Shown here piece after piece: positions 35,091 to 64,000 of a stretch of 64,000 nt of DNA; the stretch's first letter is position 1; every line of letters begins with the position of its first letter. Position numbers and translations under genes: made by a program. This stretch comes from Streptomyces sp. NBC_00094 (GTDB lineage: Bacteria > Actinomycetota > Actinomycetes > Streptomycetales > Streptomycetaceae). The stretch covers positions 806,001-870,000 of the forward strand of contig NZ_JAPEMB010000001.1 of assembly GCF_026343125.1 (NCBI RefSeq), given 5' to 3'. Under the pieces are notes generated by a model, which was not told where the DNA came from, did not search any database, and saw only the letters and a program-made list of their open reading frames with translations.

Positions 35091-36952
35091 GACGCGGTCA
35101 CCGTCTCCAGGACCCCTGCCACCGGTGCCGGATGCCAGCAGGCGACCCGGTGGTCGGCATCAAGGTCCTCCAGTGGTGGAGCCTGCTCGGCGCAGCGGTC
35201 CTGGCGTCGCGGGCAGCGGGGCTCGAACGGGCATCCTGGTGCGAGTGCGAGCGGGTCGGGCGGTGCGCCCTCGATCGTCGGCAGCGGTCGGCCGCGGTCG
35301 GCGTCGAGGTTCGGCACCGAGGCGACCAGGGCCTGGGTGTAGGGGTGCTGGGCGCCGTCGGCGAGGCGGTCGGCGGGCAGGGCCTCGACGATGGTGCCCG
35401 CGTACATCACCAGCACCCGTTCGCAGAACTCGCCCACGAGGGCGATGTCGTGGCTGATGAACAGGATCGCGGCGGAGGTGTCCCGCCGGATGTCCGTGAG
35501 CAGCCGGGTGATCTGGCGCTGCACCGTGACGTCGAGCGCGGTGGTCGGTTCGTCGGCGATGATCAGCCCCGGTCGCACCATCAGCCCGGATGCGACCATC
35601 ACGCGCTGGCGCTGGCCGCCGGAGAGCTGGTAGGGACGTGAACGCAGCAGTGCCGGGGGCAGGGCAACCTGGCGCAGGGCGTCGGCAGCCTCCGCAGCGG
35701 CCTGTGCCCGGCTCGCACCTCGGTGGGCCCGGACGGCCTCGGTGAGCTGGGTGCCGATCCGCAGGGACGGGTTGAGCGCCGAGGCCGGGTTCTGGAAGAT
35801 CACCGACAGGCCTGTCGCAAGGTGCCGGTCCCGCTCCTTCAACGTCAGGGCTGCGAGGTCGGCTCCGAGCAGGCGGAGAGTGCGCCGGGACACCCGGGCA
35901 CCGTACGGGAGCAGGTCGGCGATGGCGAGCGCGGTGAGCGACTTGCCCGACCCCGACTCGCCGACGAGTCCGACGATCTCCCCCGGCCGCAGCGAGAGGC
36001 ACACACCGCGTACCGGCCGGATCGTGCCGTACGGGGTGGGGAGTTCGACCGAGAGGTCTTCGACCTGGAGGACCAGCCCGTCCTCGGCGGGGCCGCTCGG
36101 GGTGGGTGCCGGCACGGGTGTGCGCGGCGACGGGCCGCGGCGCGCGACGTTCCCGGCCAGGACCTCGCCGAGCAGCTGGAAGGTCAGGGCCGCGTAGAGG
36201 ACGGCCAGGCCCGGGGCGAGAGCGGGCAGCGGTTCGGCGTAGATCCGGTCGAGCCCCTGGCTGAGCAGCTGCCCCCAGTCGTAGCCGGGCGGTTGGACGC
36301 CCAGGCCGAGGAAACTCAGCCCGGAGAGCGCGACCAGAGCGGTGCCCGCCGCCGTGGTGGTGCTCAGGAGCAGCGGCTCGGCGATGTTGGGCAGGACGTG
36401 CCGCCACAGCAGCCGGTGGCGGCGCAGGCCGAGGACCCGGGCCGCGGCCAGGTGGTCGGTTCCGGCGACGCCTGCGGCGAGGGTCTGGGCGAGCCGGGCG
36501 AAGCCGGGGACGCCCGCCGCTGCGAGCGCCAGCACCGCCCCGGCGGCGCCGGCACCGAACACGACCGCGAGGAACATCGCGACGAGGAGCGCCGGGAAGG
36601 CGAGCAGAAGGTTGATGAGCCCGGCGGTCAGCCGACGGCCGCGCCGGCCGAGGACGGCGGTGCAGGCCCCGAGGAGGACTCCCGCGGTCGCACTGAGCAG
36701 TGCCGCCGCCAGCGCGAGCAGCAGGGAGGGCCGGGCGGCCGTCAGGACTCGGGCGAGCAGGTCCCGGCCGAGGTTGTCCGTGCCGATCGGGTGTTCCGCG
36801 GAGGGGCCCTGGAGCACGGCCGAGGGGTCCGGGCGGTGTGCTGCCGCCCCCCAGACCAGCGGGCCGAACACTGCGAGCGCGACGAGCGACACCAGCATGG
36901 CCGCGGTGGCCCAGGCCATGGGCGAGCGCCGGAGGCCGGATGGAACGTTCAT
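35087..36952 (-). CDS. Fused Dpp/Opp-type permease and ATPase
   Basis: 621 aa from ATG 36952, 2 bp after the upstream permease stop. Residues ~1-275 are a DppC-type permease (GTDNLGRDLLARVL, six membrane segments, EAA-like loop AARVLGLRRHRLLWRHVLPN). Residues ~300-621 are a DppD-type ATPase (Walker A GESGSGKSL, FQNPASALNP, signature LSGGQRQRVMVASG, Walker B LIIADEPTTALD, ISHD, and the C-terminal Cys-containing tail GCPFEPRCPRR...C.....C). These are normally separate subunits. A short Pro/Thr linker joins them. No stop or frameshift separates the two halves. Confidence 0.88.
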   Translation of the reverse strand: MNVPSGLRRSPMAWATAAMLVSLVALAVFGPLVWGAAAHRPDPSAVLQGPSAEHPIGTDNLGRDLLARVLTAARPSLLLALAAALLSATAGVLLGACTAVLGRRGRRLTAGLINLLLAFPALLVAMFLAVVFGAGAAGAVLALAAAGVPGFARLAQTLAAGVAGTDHLAAARVLGLRRHRLLWRHVLPNIAEPLLLSTTTAAGTALVALSGLSFLGLGVQPPGYDWGQLLSQGLDRIYAEPLPALAPGLAVLYAALTFQLLGEVLAGNVARRGPSPRTPVPAPTPSGPAEDGLVLQVEDLSVELPTPYGTIRPVRGVCLSLRPGEIVGLVGESGSGKSLTALAIADLLPYGARVSRRTLRLLGADLAALTLKERDRHLATGLSVIFQNPASALNPSLRIGTQLTEAVRAHRGASRAQAAAEAADALRQVALPPALLRSRPYQLSGGQRQRVMVASGLMVRPGLIIADEPTTALDVTVQRQITRLLTDIRRDTSAAILFISHDIALVGEFCERVLVMYAGTIVEALPADRLADGAQHPYTQALVASVPNLDADRGRPLPTIEGAPPDPLALAPGCPFEPRCPRRQDRCAEQAPPLEDLDADHRVACWHPAPVAGVLETVTAS

Positions 36953-36954
36953 GA

Positions 36955-37923
36955 TCACATCTCCCGGATCGCCGAACGAGGGTCGAGCACGGCGAGCAGC
37001 ATGTCGACCAGGAGGCCTGTGAGCAGCACGGTGGTGCCCAGCACCAGCACCATGGCCTGTACCACCGGGTAGTCCTGTGCGACCACGGACTGGGCCATGG
37101 CGGAGCCGATGCCGGGCCATGCGAAGACCTTCTCGACCAGCACGGTGCCGGCGATCAGGCCAGGCAGCAGGCTCCCGGCGACGGTGAGTGCGGCGGAGGC
37201 CATGTTCGGTGCCGCGTGCCGGAGGTAGCGGCGTGCGGAGGACAGCCGTTTGCTCCGGGCGGTGCGCAGGTAGTCCTCGTTCAGCACCTTCAGCGCTTCC
37301 ACCCGGATGATGCGAAGCAGGACGGCGGTGGGGGCGAGGGAGAGCGCGAGGACGGGCAGGACGAAGGACCCGACGCCCGCCGCACCGGCCACCGGGAGCA
37401 GGTTGAGGCCGACGGCCAGCAGCGCGGTGAGTCCGGCGGCGAGGACGAAGTCCGGCACTCCGGTCAGACCGGCGGTGACCGCGACGAACACCAGCTCGGT
37501 GCGCGGACGGCGGCCGTCGCGGGTGCGGACTGCCGCCAGCAGACCGCCGGGCAGGGCGACGGCGAGAGTGACCAGGAAGGCGAGGCCGGCGATCTCCAGG
37601 GTGGCCGGCAACCGGGTGCGCACCAGCTCCGCGACCGGTGCCCCGGTGACCAGCGAGGTACCGAGGTCGCCGTGCAGGAGGCCGCCGAGGTAGTGCTGGT
37701 ACTGGGACAGGAAGGGCGTGTCGAGCCCGAGGGCGTGCCTGCGGGCGGCCACCAGGTCGGGGGCGGCGTCGACACCGAGCGCGGCCCGGACCGGATCGCC
37801 GGGGATGAGGCGGATCATCGCGAACGACGCGGTGATCACGACCCCGAGGGAGAGGAACAGCCGGAGGCTGCGGCGGCCGAGGAACACCGTCCAGGGGTGA
37901 CGCAGCAGCTGGGGTAAGGACAT
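36955..37923 (-). CDS. Oligopeptide/dipeptide ABC importer permease (DppB type)
   Basis: 322 aa. Six membrane segments, the DppB-type N-terminus (SFAMIRLIPGDPV, GLDTPFLSQYQHYLGGLLHGDLGTS) and EAA-like loop RTARSKRLSSARRYLRHAAPN. The third codon is TTA (37915-37917), a bldA-dependent leucine codon at the very start of the protein. It follows the binding-protein gene by 13 bp. Confidence 0.88.
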   Translation of the reverse strand: MSLPQLLRHPWTVFLGRRSLRLFLSLGVVITASFAMIRLIPGDPVRAALGVDAAPDLVAARRHALGLDTPFLSQYQHYLGGLLHGDLGTSLVTGAPVAELVRTRLPATLEIAGLAFLVTLAVALPGGLLAAVRTRDGRRPRTELVFVAVTAGLTGVPDFVLAAGLTALLAVGLNLLPVAGAAGVGSFVLPVLALSLAPTAVLLRIIRVEALKVLNEDYLRTARSKRLSSARRYLRHAAPNMASAALTVAGSLLPGLIAGTVLVEKVFAWPGIGSAMAQSVVAQDYPVVQAMVLVLGTTVLLTGLLVDMLLAVLDPRSAIREM

Positions 37924-37936
37924 GGTGGGCCCCAGG

Positions 37937-39520
37937 TCACTGGTGGAGGCGGATGCTGGTGGGAACGAGCTGGCCGCCGAAGGTGGTGGCGAAGGTGGTG
38001 CGGTAGCCGTACACGCTGCTTCGGCCTTCGGCGATCGGCAGCGCGTCGGCCGAGCGGAAGAGCGCGGCGGCAGCCCGGTTCCAGGTGCCGCATCCGGTCG
38101 TGTCGGTCTCCCGGAGGGCCTGGGCGACCAGGGCGTCGTACTCGGGATTGGTCACCCCCGCGAAGTTGAGGCCCTGGGCGGGGGTGGAGCCGGAGAAGAA
38201 GGGGATGAAACCGGCCGGCAAGGCGAAACCCGGGGTACTGCCGACCACCACGTCGAAGTCAGCGCTCTGGTACATGGCGTTGACGAGGGCGGGCAGGCTC
38301 TCGTTGACCAGGTGGACCTCGGCGCCGAGCGCCGTCCACTCCCGGGCCATCAGCTCGGCTACGGAGGCCAGGGTCGGGCCGAGGTCGGGGCTGGTGATCA
38401 GGCGGAGCCGGAGCGGCTGGCCGTCCTTGGTCAGCGGGTCGTCGGCGGAGCGGGTCCAGCCGGCGGAGCGCAGGGCCTCGACGGCGTTCTGCGCGGGCAG
38501 GTTGGCGTCGGCGAGGTCGGCGTGGCAGACGGCGCCTTCGGCGCCGAAGTCGGTGGCGGGGATGCCGGTGCCGCCGACGGCGACGTTGGCAAGGCCCCGG
38601 CGGTCGAGGGCGGAGACCAGGGCACGGCGCAGCGCCCGGTCGGCGAGTACCCGGCCGGGGCGCTGGTTGAAGAAGGTCAGCCCGACTACGGTCGCCACGT
38701 CGGCCGTGGCAAGACCGCGGCCGGTGAGCCGGGCCCGGTCGGGCCCGCTCACGCGCGCGATGTCGATGCCCCCGGTGAGCAGCAGGTTCGCCGCCGTGGA
38801 GGTCTGGGGCACCACCGAGATGACGATGTGCGCGGGGAGACCGGGTTCCGTTGTCGTAGCCCCGGCGGGTCCCCAGGAGTAGTCGTCGCGGACGGTGAAC
38901 TCGTACGGCCCGCCCGGGGTGTAGTGGGTCAGTACGTAGGGGCCGGTCCCCTGGGTGGTGCGGTCCAGTGAATCGGGCCGGTCGAGGCCGGCGGGGCAGA
39001 CGATCGGCAGCAGGCCGAGAGTGCGGGTGAGGAACGGGAAGGGAGCGGCTGCGGTCGCCGACACCGCGCCGGTCCCGTCGTCGGCGCTCGCGGTGAACGG
39101 GACGTTGGGGAGGACGGTCCGGGCACCGGCCAGCTGGTTGGCCGGGTCTCCCGCGTAGGTGAGTGCCCGGGCCACCGCCGAGGCGGTGAGGGGGGTGCCG
39201 TCGGAGCAGGTGACGCCCGGGCGGAGGGTGAAGGTGGCCGTGGTGGCCGTGGCCTGCCAGGAGGAGGCCAGGCCGGTGACCAGGGTGCCGTCGGGAGCGA
39301 GGTTGACCAAGGAGTCGTAGGCGTAGCGGGCCTGGGAGGCGCCGAAGGTCGAGTACGGGTCAAAACTCGGCGTCTCGCTCGAATCGGCGATCCGGACGGT
39401 GCCGTGGTCCACCAGGGGGGTGGTCGTCGAGGAGACGGCGCCACCACCACAGCCGGTCAGCGCGACGGCCGAGGCCGTCAGGGCGGCCGCGAGGGCGACC
39501 GTAGGGGGGCGTCGAAGCAT
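37937..39520 (-). CDS. Oligopeptide-type ABC importer solute-binding lipoprotein
   Basis: 527 aa. Signal peptide with lipobox LTGC, then the family 5 (DppA/OppA) fold: SSETPSFDPYSTFGASQARYAYD, CSDGTPLTASAVARAL, NQRPGRVLADRALRRALVSALDR and a C-terminal region that includes VYGYRTTFATTF. Family members bind peptides, nickel or opine-type metal complexes. First gene of the minus-strand importer operon next to the NRPS exporter genes, so uptake of a peptide product, precursor or metal complex is possible. Confidence 0.87.
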   Translation of the reverse strand: MLRRPPTVALAAALTASAVALTGCGGGAVSSTTTPLVDHGTVRIADSSETPSFDPYSTFGASQARYAYDSLVNLAPDGTLVTGLASSWQATATTATFTLRPGVTCSDGTPLTASAVARALTYAGDPANQLAGARTVLPNVPFTASADDGTGAVSATAAAPFPFLTRTLGLLPIVCPAGLDRPDSLDRTTQGTGPYVLTHYTPGGPYEFTVRDDYSWGPAGATTTEPGLPAHIVISVVPQTSTAANLLLTGGIDIARVSGPDRARLTGRGLATADVATVVGLTFFNQRPGRVLADRALRRALVSALDRRGLANVAVGGTGIPATDFGAEGAVCHADLADANLPAQNAVEALRSAGWTRSADDPLTKDGQPLRLRLITSPDLGPTLASVAELMAREWTALGAEVHLVNESLPALVNAMYQSADFDVVVGSTPGFALPAGFIPFFSGSTPAQGLNFAGVTNPEYDALVAQALRETDTTGCGTWNRAAAALFRSADALPIAEGRSSVYGYRTTFATTFGGQLVPTSIRLHQ

Positions 39521-39914
39521 GGCGTCATGCTGCCACCCGGGCTTGGCGGTGGTAAGTCAACCAAAGAGTGAGGCGCGGGTGTTCGAATGCCCGGAGATAA
39601 TGTGGCCAATCTAGGGGTACGTAATCAAGCCATTGCATGAACTCATGTACGAACATGCGGGAATTCAGGTCGCACAGGATGGTCTTGAACACTCACAAGA
39701 GTGAACTCAGAGGCATCCATTTGGCCCAGGCGGGCATGGTTCCACTACGGTGATCACGGGATCGGACGGCGCGTTCCGATTTCTGGGAACCCGCTTCGTT
39801 AGGTGAATCCCGGATTTCGCGATGGAATGCTTTCACCCACCCGGCTGTGCGCTGCTCCGGTGGTCGCCGTACCCGGGTTCCCTGCCATACCTATCGTGGA
39901 GAGGATGGAGCATC
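39521..39914. promoter_or_regulatory. Divergent intergenic region between importer operon and DUF5132 gene
   Basis: About 390 bp of lower GC content than the genes, containing AT-rich patches near 39600-39720. It must hold promoters for the importer operon (minus) and the DUF5132/exporter/NRPS unit (plus). No clear palindromic operator was seen. Confidence 0.4.
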
Positions 39915-40247
39915 ATGCTGCCGCCCCTAGTCCCGCCCTTCCTGGTCGGCCTCATCGTCGCGCCGCTGGCCAAACGCCTGCTCAAGCCAGTGGTGAGTGG
40001 AGTCGTCAGGGCATCCGTCGGCATCGCGATGGAGGTGAAGAAGGCGGCAGAGGAGGCCGGCGAGAACATTCATGACCTCGCGGCCGAAGTGGCCGCCGAC
40101 GTCATGGCCGCCCAAATCGCCGCCGGGGAAACCGGAGGACCTTCCGGTGACGGCCAGCGCGCCAATGGGCATGAAACCAAGGGGGAAGCGAGGACCCCTA
40201 AGATTCGCACGCCGTCCACCGGTAGCGCCGCCGGAAAGGCGCACTGA
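39915..40247 (+). CDS. DUF5132 small membrane-associated protein
   Basis: 110 aa from ATG 39915, preceded by GGAG. Hydrophobic N-terminus (LPPLVPPFLVGLIVAPLAKRLLKPVV), a helical middle (EVKKAAEEAGENIHDLAAEVAADVMAAQIAAG) and a polar, disordered tail. DUF5132 proteins are short and often lie beside metal-transporting ATPases or heavy-metal-associated-domain proteins. The next gene is an ABC exporter with an HMA-like N-terminus, which fits that pattern. Function unknown. Confidence 0.75.
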   Translation: MLPPLVPPFLVGLIVAPLAKRLLKPVVSGVVRASVGIAMEVKKAAEEAGENIHDLAAEVAADVMAAQIAAGETGGPSGDGQRANGHETKGEARTPKIRTPSTGSAAGKAH

Positions 40248-40439
40248 CGACCCGTAGGAACTCACGGCCGCCGCCAGGCGCGTATGCCGATCGACATTCG
40301 GCGGAATGCGCCCGGGCGGCGGCCGTTCGCAGGCCGTTCGGCCGCAGAGATTTGCCGCCTAGAATTTCCCGCTCCGTCGCCGTAATTCCGTCGTGTCCGT
40401 GACGGTTTCCGCGACCTCCGCAAACAGGTGATCGTACAC

Positions 40440-42749
40440 ATGCCATCGCTACTGGGTGCCGCATCCGGATTCCGCTCCGTGGAATTGGGTGCAAGCCCAC
40501 GCTCGGTCACACCGGGCCGCCAGCGCTGGGACGTCAAGCTGATTCTCGGACGACCCCGGACGGCCGAGGTCCTCGCCGCTACGCTGCGCCGCATTCCCGG
40601 GATCACCGAGGCCCAGGCCAACCCGGTCACCGGCGGGATGCTCATCCGGCATGACGCACGGCTGCGCGCCACGGACATCGGCCGGATCGTCCGCAGAGCC
40701 GTCGCCCGGGTTGCGGAGGAACCGACCGGGGTGGGACGTCCGGCACCCGCCCGCCCCGCCCCCGCGCCGGCCCCGCGGGCGGGCAGCGGCCTGGTCGTAG
40801 GCCCGGTACTCGCCGTCGGCGGCGGGGTCGCGGCCGGGGTCGCGCTGATCAAGGGGTCGGCGCTGAGCAGGCAGCTCGTGGCCGCGGCTGGCGTTGCCGC
40901 CGCGACCGCGGTCGTCCTCCGGAAGGCGTGGCGCGGAACGGTCGACACGTCCCGGGCCGCGGCCGGGCCCGGTGCCGAACGCCACGCCTTGCTGGAGATC
41001 GTCGGTCCGCACCGACGCCGCCTCTACCGCGCCGCCGCCCTGTCCGTCGCCTGCCAGGCCGCGGAGATGGCGCTCGGCACCTTCCTCGGATGGACCGGCC
41101 TGGTCCTCATCAAGGGCGAGGCAGCTCCGCTGGTCAGCCTCGGCCTGACCACGGCCTCCGCTCAACTGTGGGGCCTGGCCGGGCTGGTGGCCGCCGCCTG
41201 TGCCGCGGTGGCGGGCCTTTCCTACGCCTCGACCCTCCAGTGGCGCCGACTGGGCCAGGACATCGAGCACGACTGGCGGGGCCGCACGTACCGACACGTC
41301 CAGCACCTCGAACTGGGGCACCTGGAGGGTGAGCGGACCAGCCGGGTGGCCGGCGTGCTCACCAACGACGTCGGCCAGCTAGGCGCCTTCTTCGCCGGCC
41401 CGGCCAACGACGTGCTGCAACTCGCGACCAGTCTGGCCCTTTTGGTGCCGGCGTTCCTCCTGCTGGCACCGCAGATCGCCTGGATCGCGTTCCTGCCGAT
41501 CCCGGTCATCGCCTGGCTGTCGCTGCACCACCAGAAGGAGGCTGCGGCAGAGTACGCCGTCACCGGCGAGTCCCGGGCCAGGCTGGGCAGCCAGGTGATC
41601 AACTCGCTGGAAGCCGGCGCGACCGTCAAGAGCTTCTGCACCGAGGACTACGAGGCCGAACGCATCGACGAGCTGAGCGAGGCGGTCCAGGAGAGCAACC
41701 GGCAGACCGACCGGAGCACGGGCCGCCACGCCGAGACCATCCGGTCCTGCACCACCGCATCGATGGCAGGCACCCTGCTGATCGGCGGTCGTTCGGTGCT
41801 CAACGGCACCCTGCGCTTCGAGGTGTTCAGCCCGCTGATCGGGTTGCCTCAGATGCTGCTGATGCGGATGAGCCGACTCGGCGGCATCGCCGACCAGTAC
41901 CAGCGCACCCTCGCTTCCTACGACCGGGTCCAGCGGTTGCGCGCCCTGCCCGTCGAGGCCGACGGCGGCGACGGCGACGGCGACGGGACGCTCGACCTCG
42001 CCGCGGTGCAGGGCGAGATCGTCCTCGACCGGGTCACCTTCGCCTACCCCGGCCGATCGACGGCACTGAAGGATCTCTCGCTGACCGTCCCGGCCGGGCA
42101 GGTGACCGCCCTGGTGGGCGCCACCGGCTCCGGCAAGACGACGATCGCCAGACTGCTGATGCGATTCCAGGACGCCCAGTCCGGAAGGGTGCTGATCGAC
42201 GGACAAGACATCCGGGGCCTGCGACGACACAGCTTGCGCCACGCCATCGGCTTCGTCGCCCAGGACCCGTTCCTCTTCGACGGCAGCATCGCCGACAACA
42301 TCCGCTACGGCAGCTTCGACGCCTCGGACGAGGCAGTACTCCAGGCCGCCGCCATGGCCGAGGCGCACAGCTTCATCGCGACGCTGCCGGACGGCTACGA
42401 CACCCTGATCGGTGAACGCGGTGCCGCGCTCTCCGGCGGCCAGCGGCAGCGGATCGCCCTGGCTCGGGCGATCCTCAAGGACCCGCCGGTCGTGATTCTC
42501 GACGAGGCCACCTCCGCGGTGGACAACGAGACCGAGGCCGCCATCCAGCGCACACTGCGCGGCTTCGCGGCCGACCGCACGATGGTCGTCATCGCCCACC
42601 GCCTCTCCACGGTCCGCCACGCGGACCGCATCTACGTCATGGACAAGGGCGGCATCGTCGCCGAACAGGGCACCCACAACGAACTCCTGGCCCAGCACGG
42701 CCTCTACGCATCTCTCTGGCAGCTCCAGGCCGGCGAACTCGCCGCCTGA
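40440..42749 (+). CDS. ABC exporter with N-terminal HMA-like domain
   Basis: 769 aa from ATG 40440 (AGGTG upstream); GTG 40428 is an alternative. Residues ~30-90 resemble an HMA-2 ferredoxin-like domain without the CxxC metal site. An Ala/Pro-rich linker and two hydrophobic segments follow, then a type-I exporter: six-helix core ~190-480 and ATPase with Walker A GATGSGKTT, signature LSGGQRQRIALARA, Walker B VVILDEATSAVD and switch AHRLST. A full dimer would be needed. It lies 104 bp before the NRPS, in the same direction, and probably exports the peptide product. Confidence 0.88.
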   Translation: MPSLLGAASGFRSVELGASPRSVTPGRQRWDVKLILGRPRTAEVLAATLRRIPGITEAQANPVTGGMLIRHDARLRATDIGRIVRRAVARVAEEPTGVGRPAPARPAPAPAPRAGSGLVVGPVLAVGGGVAAGVALIKGSALSRQLVAAAGVAAATAVVLRKAWRGTVDTSRAAAGPGAERHALLEIVGPHRRRLYRAAALSVACQAAEMALGTFLGWTGLVLIKGEAAPLVSLGLTTASAQLWGLAGLVAAACAAVAGLSYASTLQWRRLGQDIEHDWRGRTYRHVQHLELGHLEGERTSRVAGVLTNDVGQLGAFFAGPANDVLQLATSLALLVPAFLLLAPQIAWIAFLPIPVIAWLSLHHQKEAAAEYAVTGESRARLGSQVINSLEAGATVKSFCTEDYEAERIDELSEAVQESNRQTDRSTGRHAETIRSCTTASMAGTLLIGGRSVLNGTLRFEVFSPLIGLPQMLLMRMSRLGGIADQYQRTLASYDRVQRLRALPVEADGGDGDGDGTLDLAAVQGEIVLDRVTFAYPGRSTALKDLSLTVPAGQVTALVGATGSGKTTIARLLMRFQDAQSGRVLIDGQDIRGLRRHSLRHAIGFVAQDPFLFDGSIADNIRYGSFDASDEAVLQAAAMAEAHSFIATLPDGYDTLIGERGAALSGGQRQRIALARAILKDPPVVILDEATSAVDNETEAAIQRTLRGFAADRTMVVIAHRLSTVRHADRIYVMDKGGIVAEQGTHNELLAQHGLYASLWQLQAGELAA

Positions 42750-42853
42750 CCGCAGAAAAGCCGTTCCGCCCGCCGATCGCGTGACACCACCGCGGTCGGC
42801 GCGGCCCGGCACGTCCTGCGCGCATGCCCGCCCATACTTCTGGAGGTACCCCC

Positions 42854-64000
<21,147 letters not shown>

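Overview
High-GC DNA with strong third-position GC bias, GGAGG-type ribosome sites, GTG/TTG starts, rare TTA codons and secreted proteins carrying F5/8-type-C (discoidin) and fibronectin-III modules. All of this points to a Streptomyces-type actinomycete. No rRNA, tRNA or CRISPR array was seen.

Region 1 (1-9.6 kb): a secreted DNRLRE/LamG-type protein (left-truncated by the window, with an in-frame TGA in its predicted signal peptide) diverges from a 2112-aa RHS/YD-repeat protein. That protein ends in a CdiA-type PD-(D/E)XK nuclease-like toxin domain and is followed 12 bp later by a DUF4253 gene, the likely immunity protein.

Region 2 (9.7-25.5 kb): a chitosan-utilisation regulon. A GH46 chitosanase, a GH8 glycanase/chitosanase and a polysaccharide lyase are secreted and share closely similar discoidin domains. 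A ROK repressor (CsnR type), a MalK/MsiK-type ATPase, an ABC sugar importer (CsnEFG type), a GH4 glycosidase, a BadF-type amino-sugar kinase and a SIS-domain isomerase/deaminase handle uptake and catabolism. Palindromes of the form GTTAGGAAA-n-TTTCCTAAC lie at the start of the transcription units, just downstream of readable -35/-10 elements in three of four cases. The simplest model is that extracellular enzymes release glucosamine oligomers, CsnEFG with the local ATPase imports them, GH4, kinase and SIS enzymes convert them to central metabolites, and CsnR represses everything until oligomers appear. IS3 fragments and a decayed discoidin copy are scattered between the secreted-enzyme genes.

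Region 3 (25.5-28.1 kb): a graveyard of broken transposase/integrase genes separating the chitosan island from the next cluster.

Region 4 (28.1-64 kb): a nonribosomal peptide gene cluster that continues beyond the right edge. It holds a PLP-dependent ornithine/DAP-type decarboxylase (with a TTA codon), a GNAT acetyltransferase, a glutamine-synthetase-like ligase, a KAS III enzyme, a membrane-anchored alpha/beta hydrolase, a Dpp/Opp-type ABC importer in which one permease and one ATPase are fused (the first permease has TTA as codon 3), a DUF5132 protein, an HMA-like/ABC exporter fusion, and a giant NRPS. The visible 7049 codons encode six complete modules and the start of a seventh: C-A-T, C-A(Thr)-T, C-A-T, C-A(Pro-like)-T, C-A(Phe)-T, C-A(aromatic)-N-methyltransferase-T, C. 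Modules 1/3 and 5/6 share near-identical DNA blocks, which indicates recent subdomain exchange or gene conversion.
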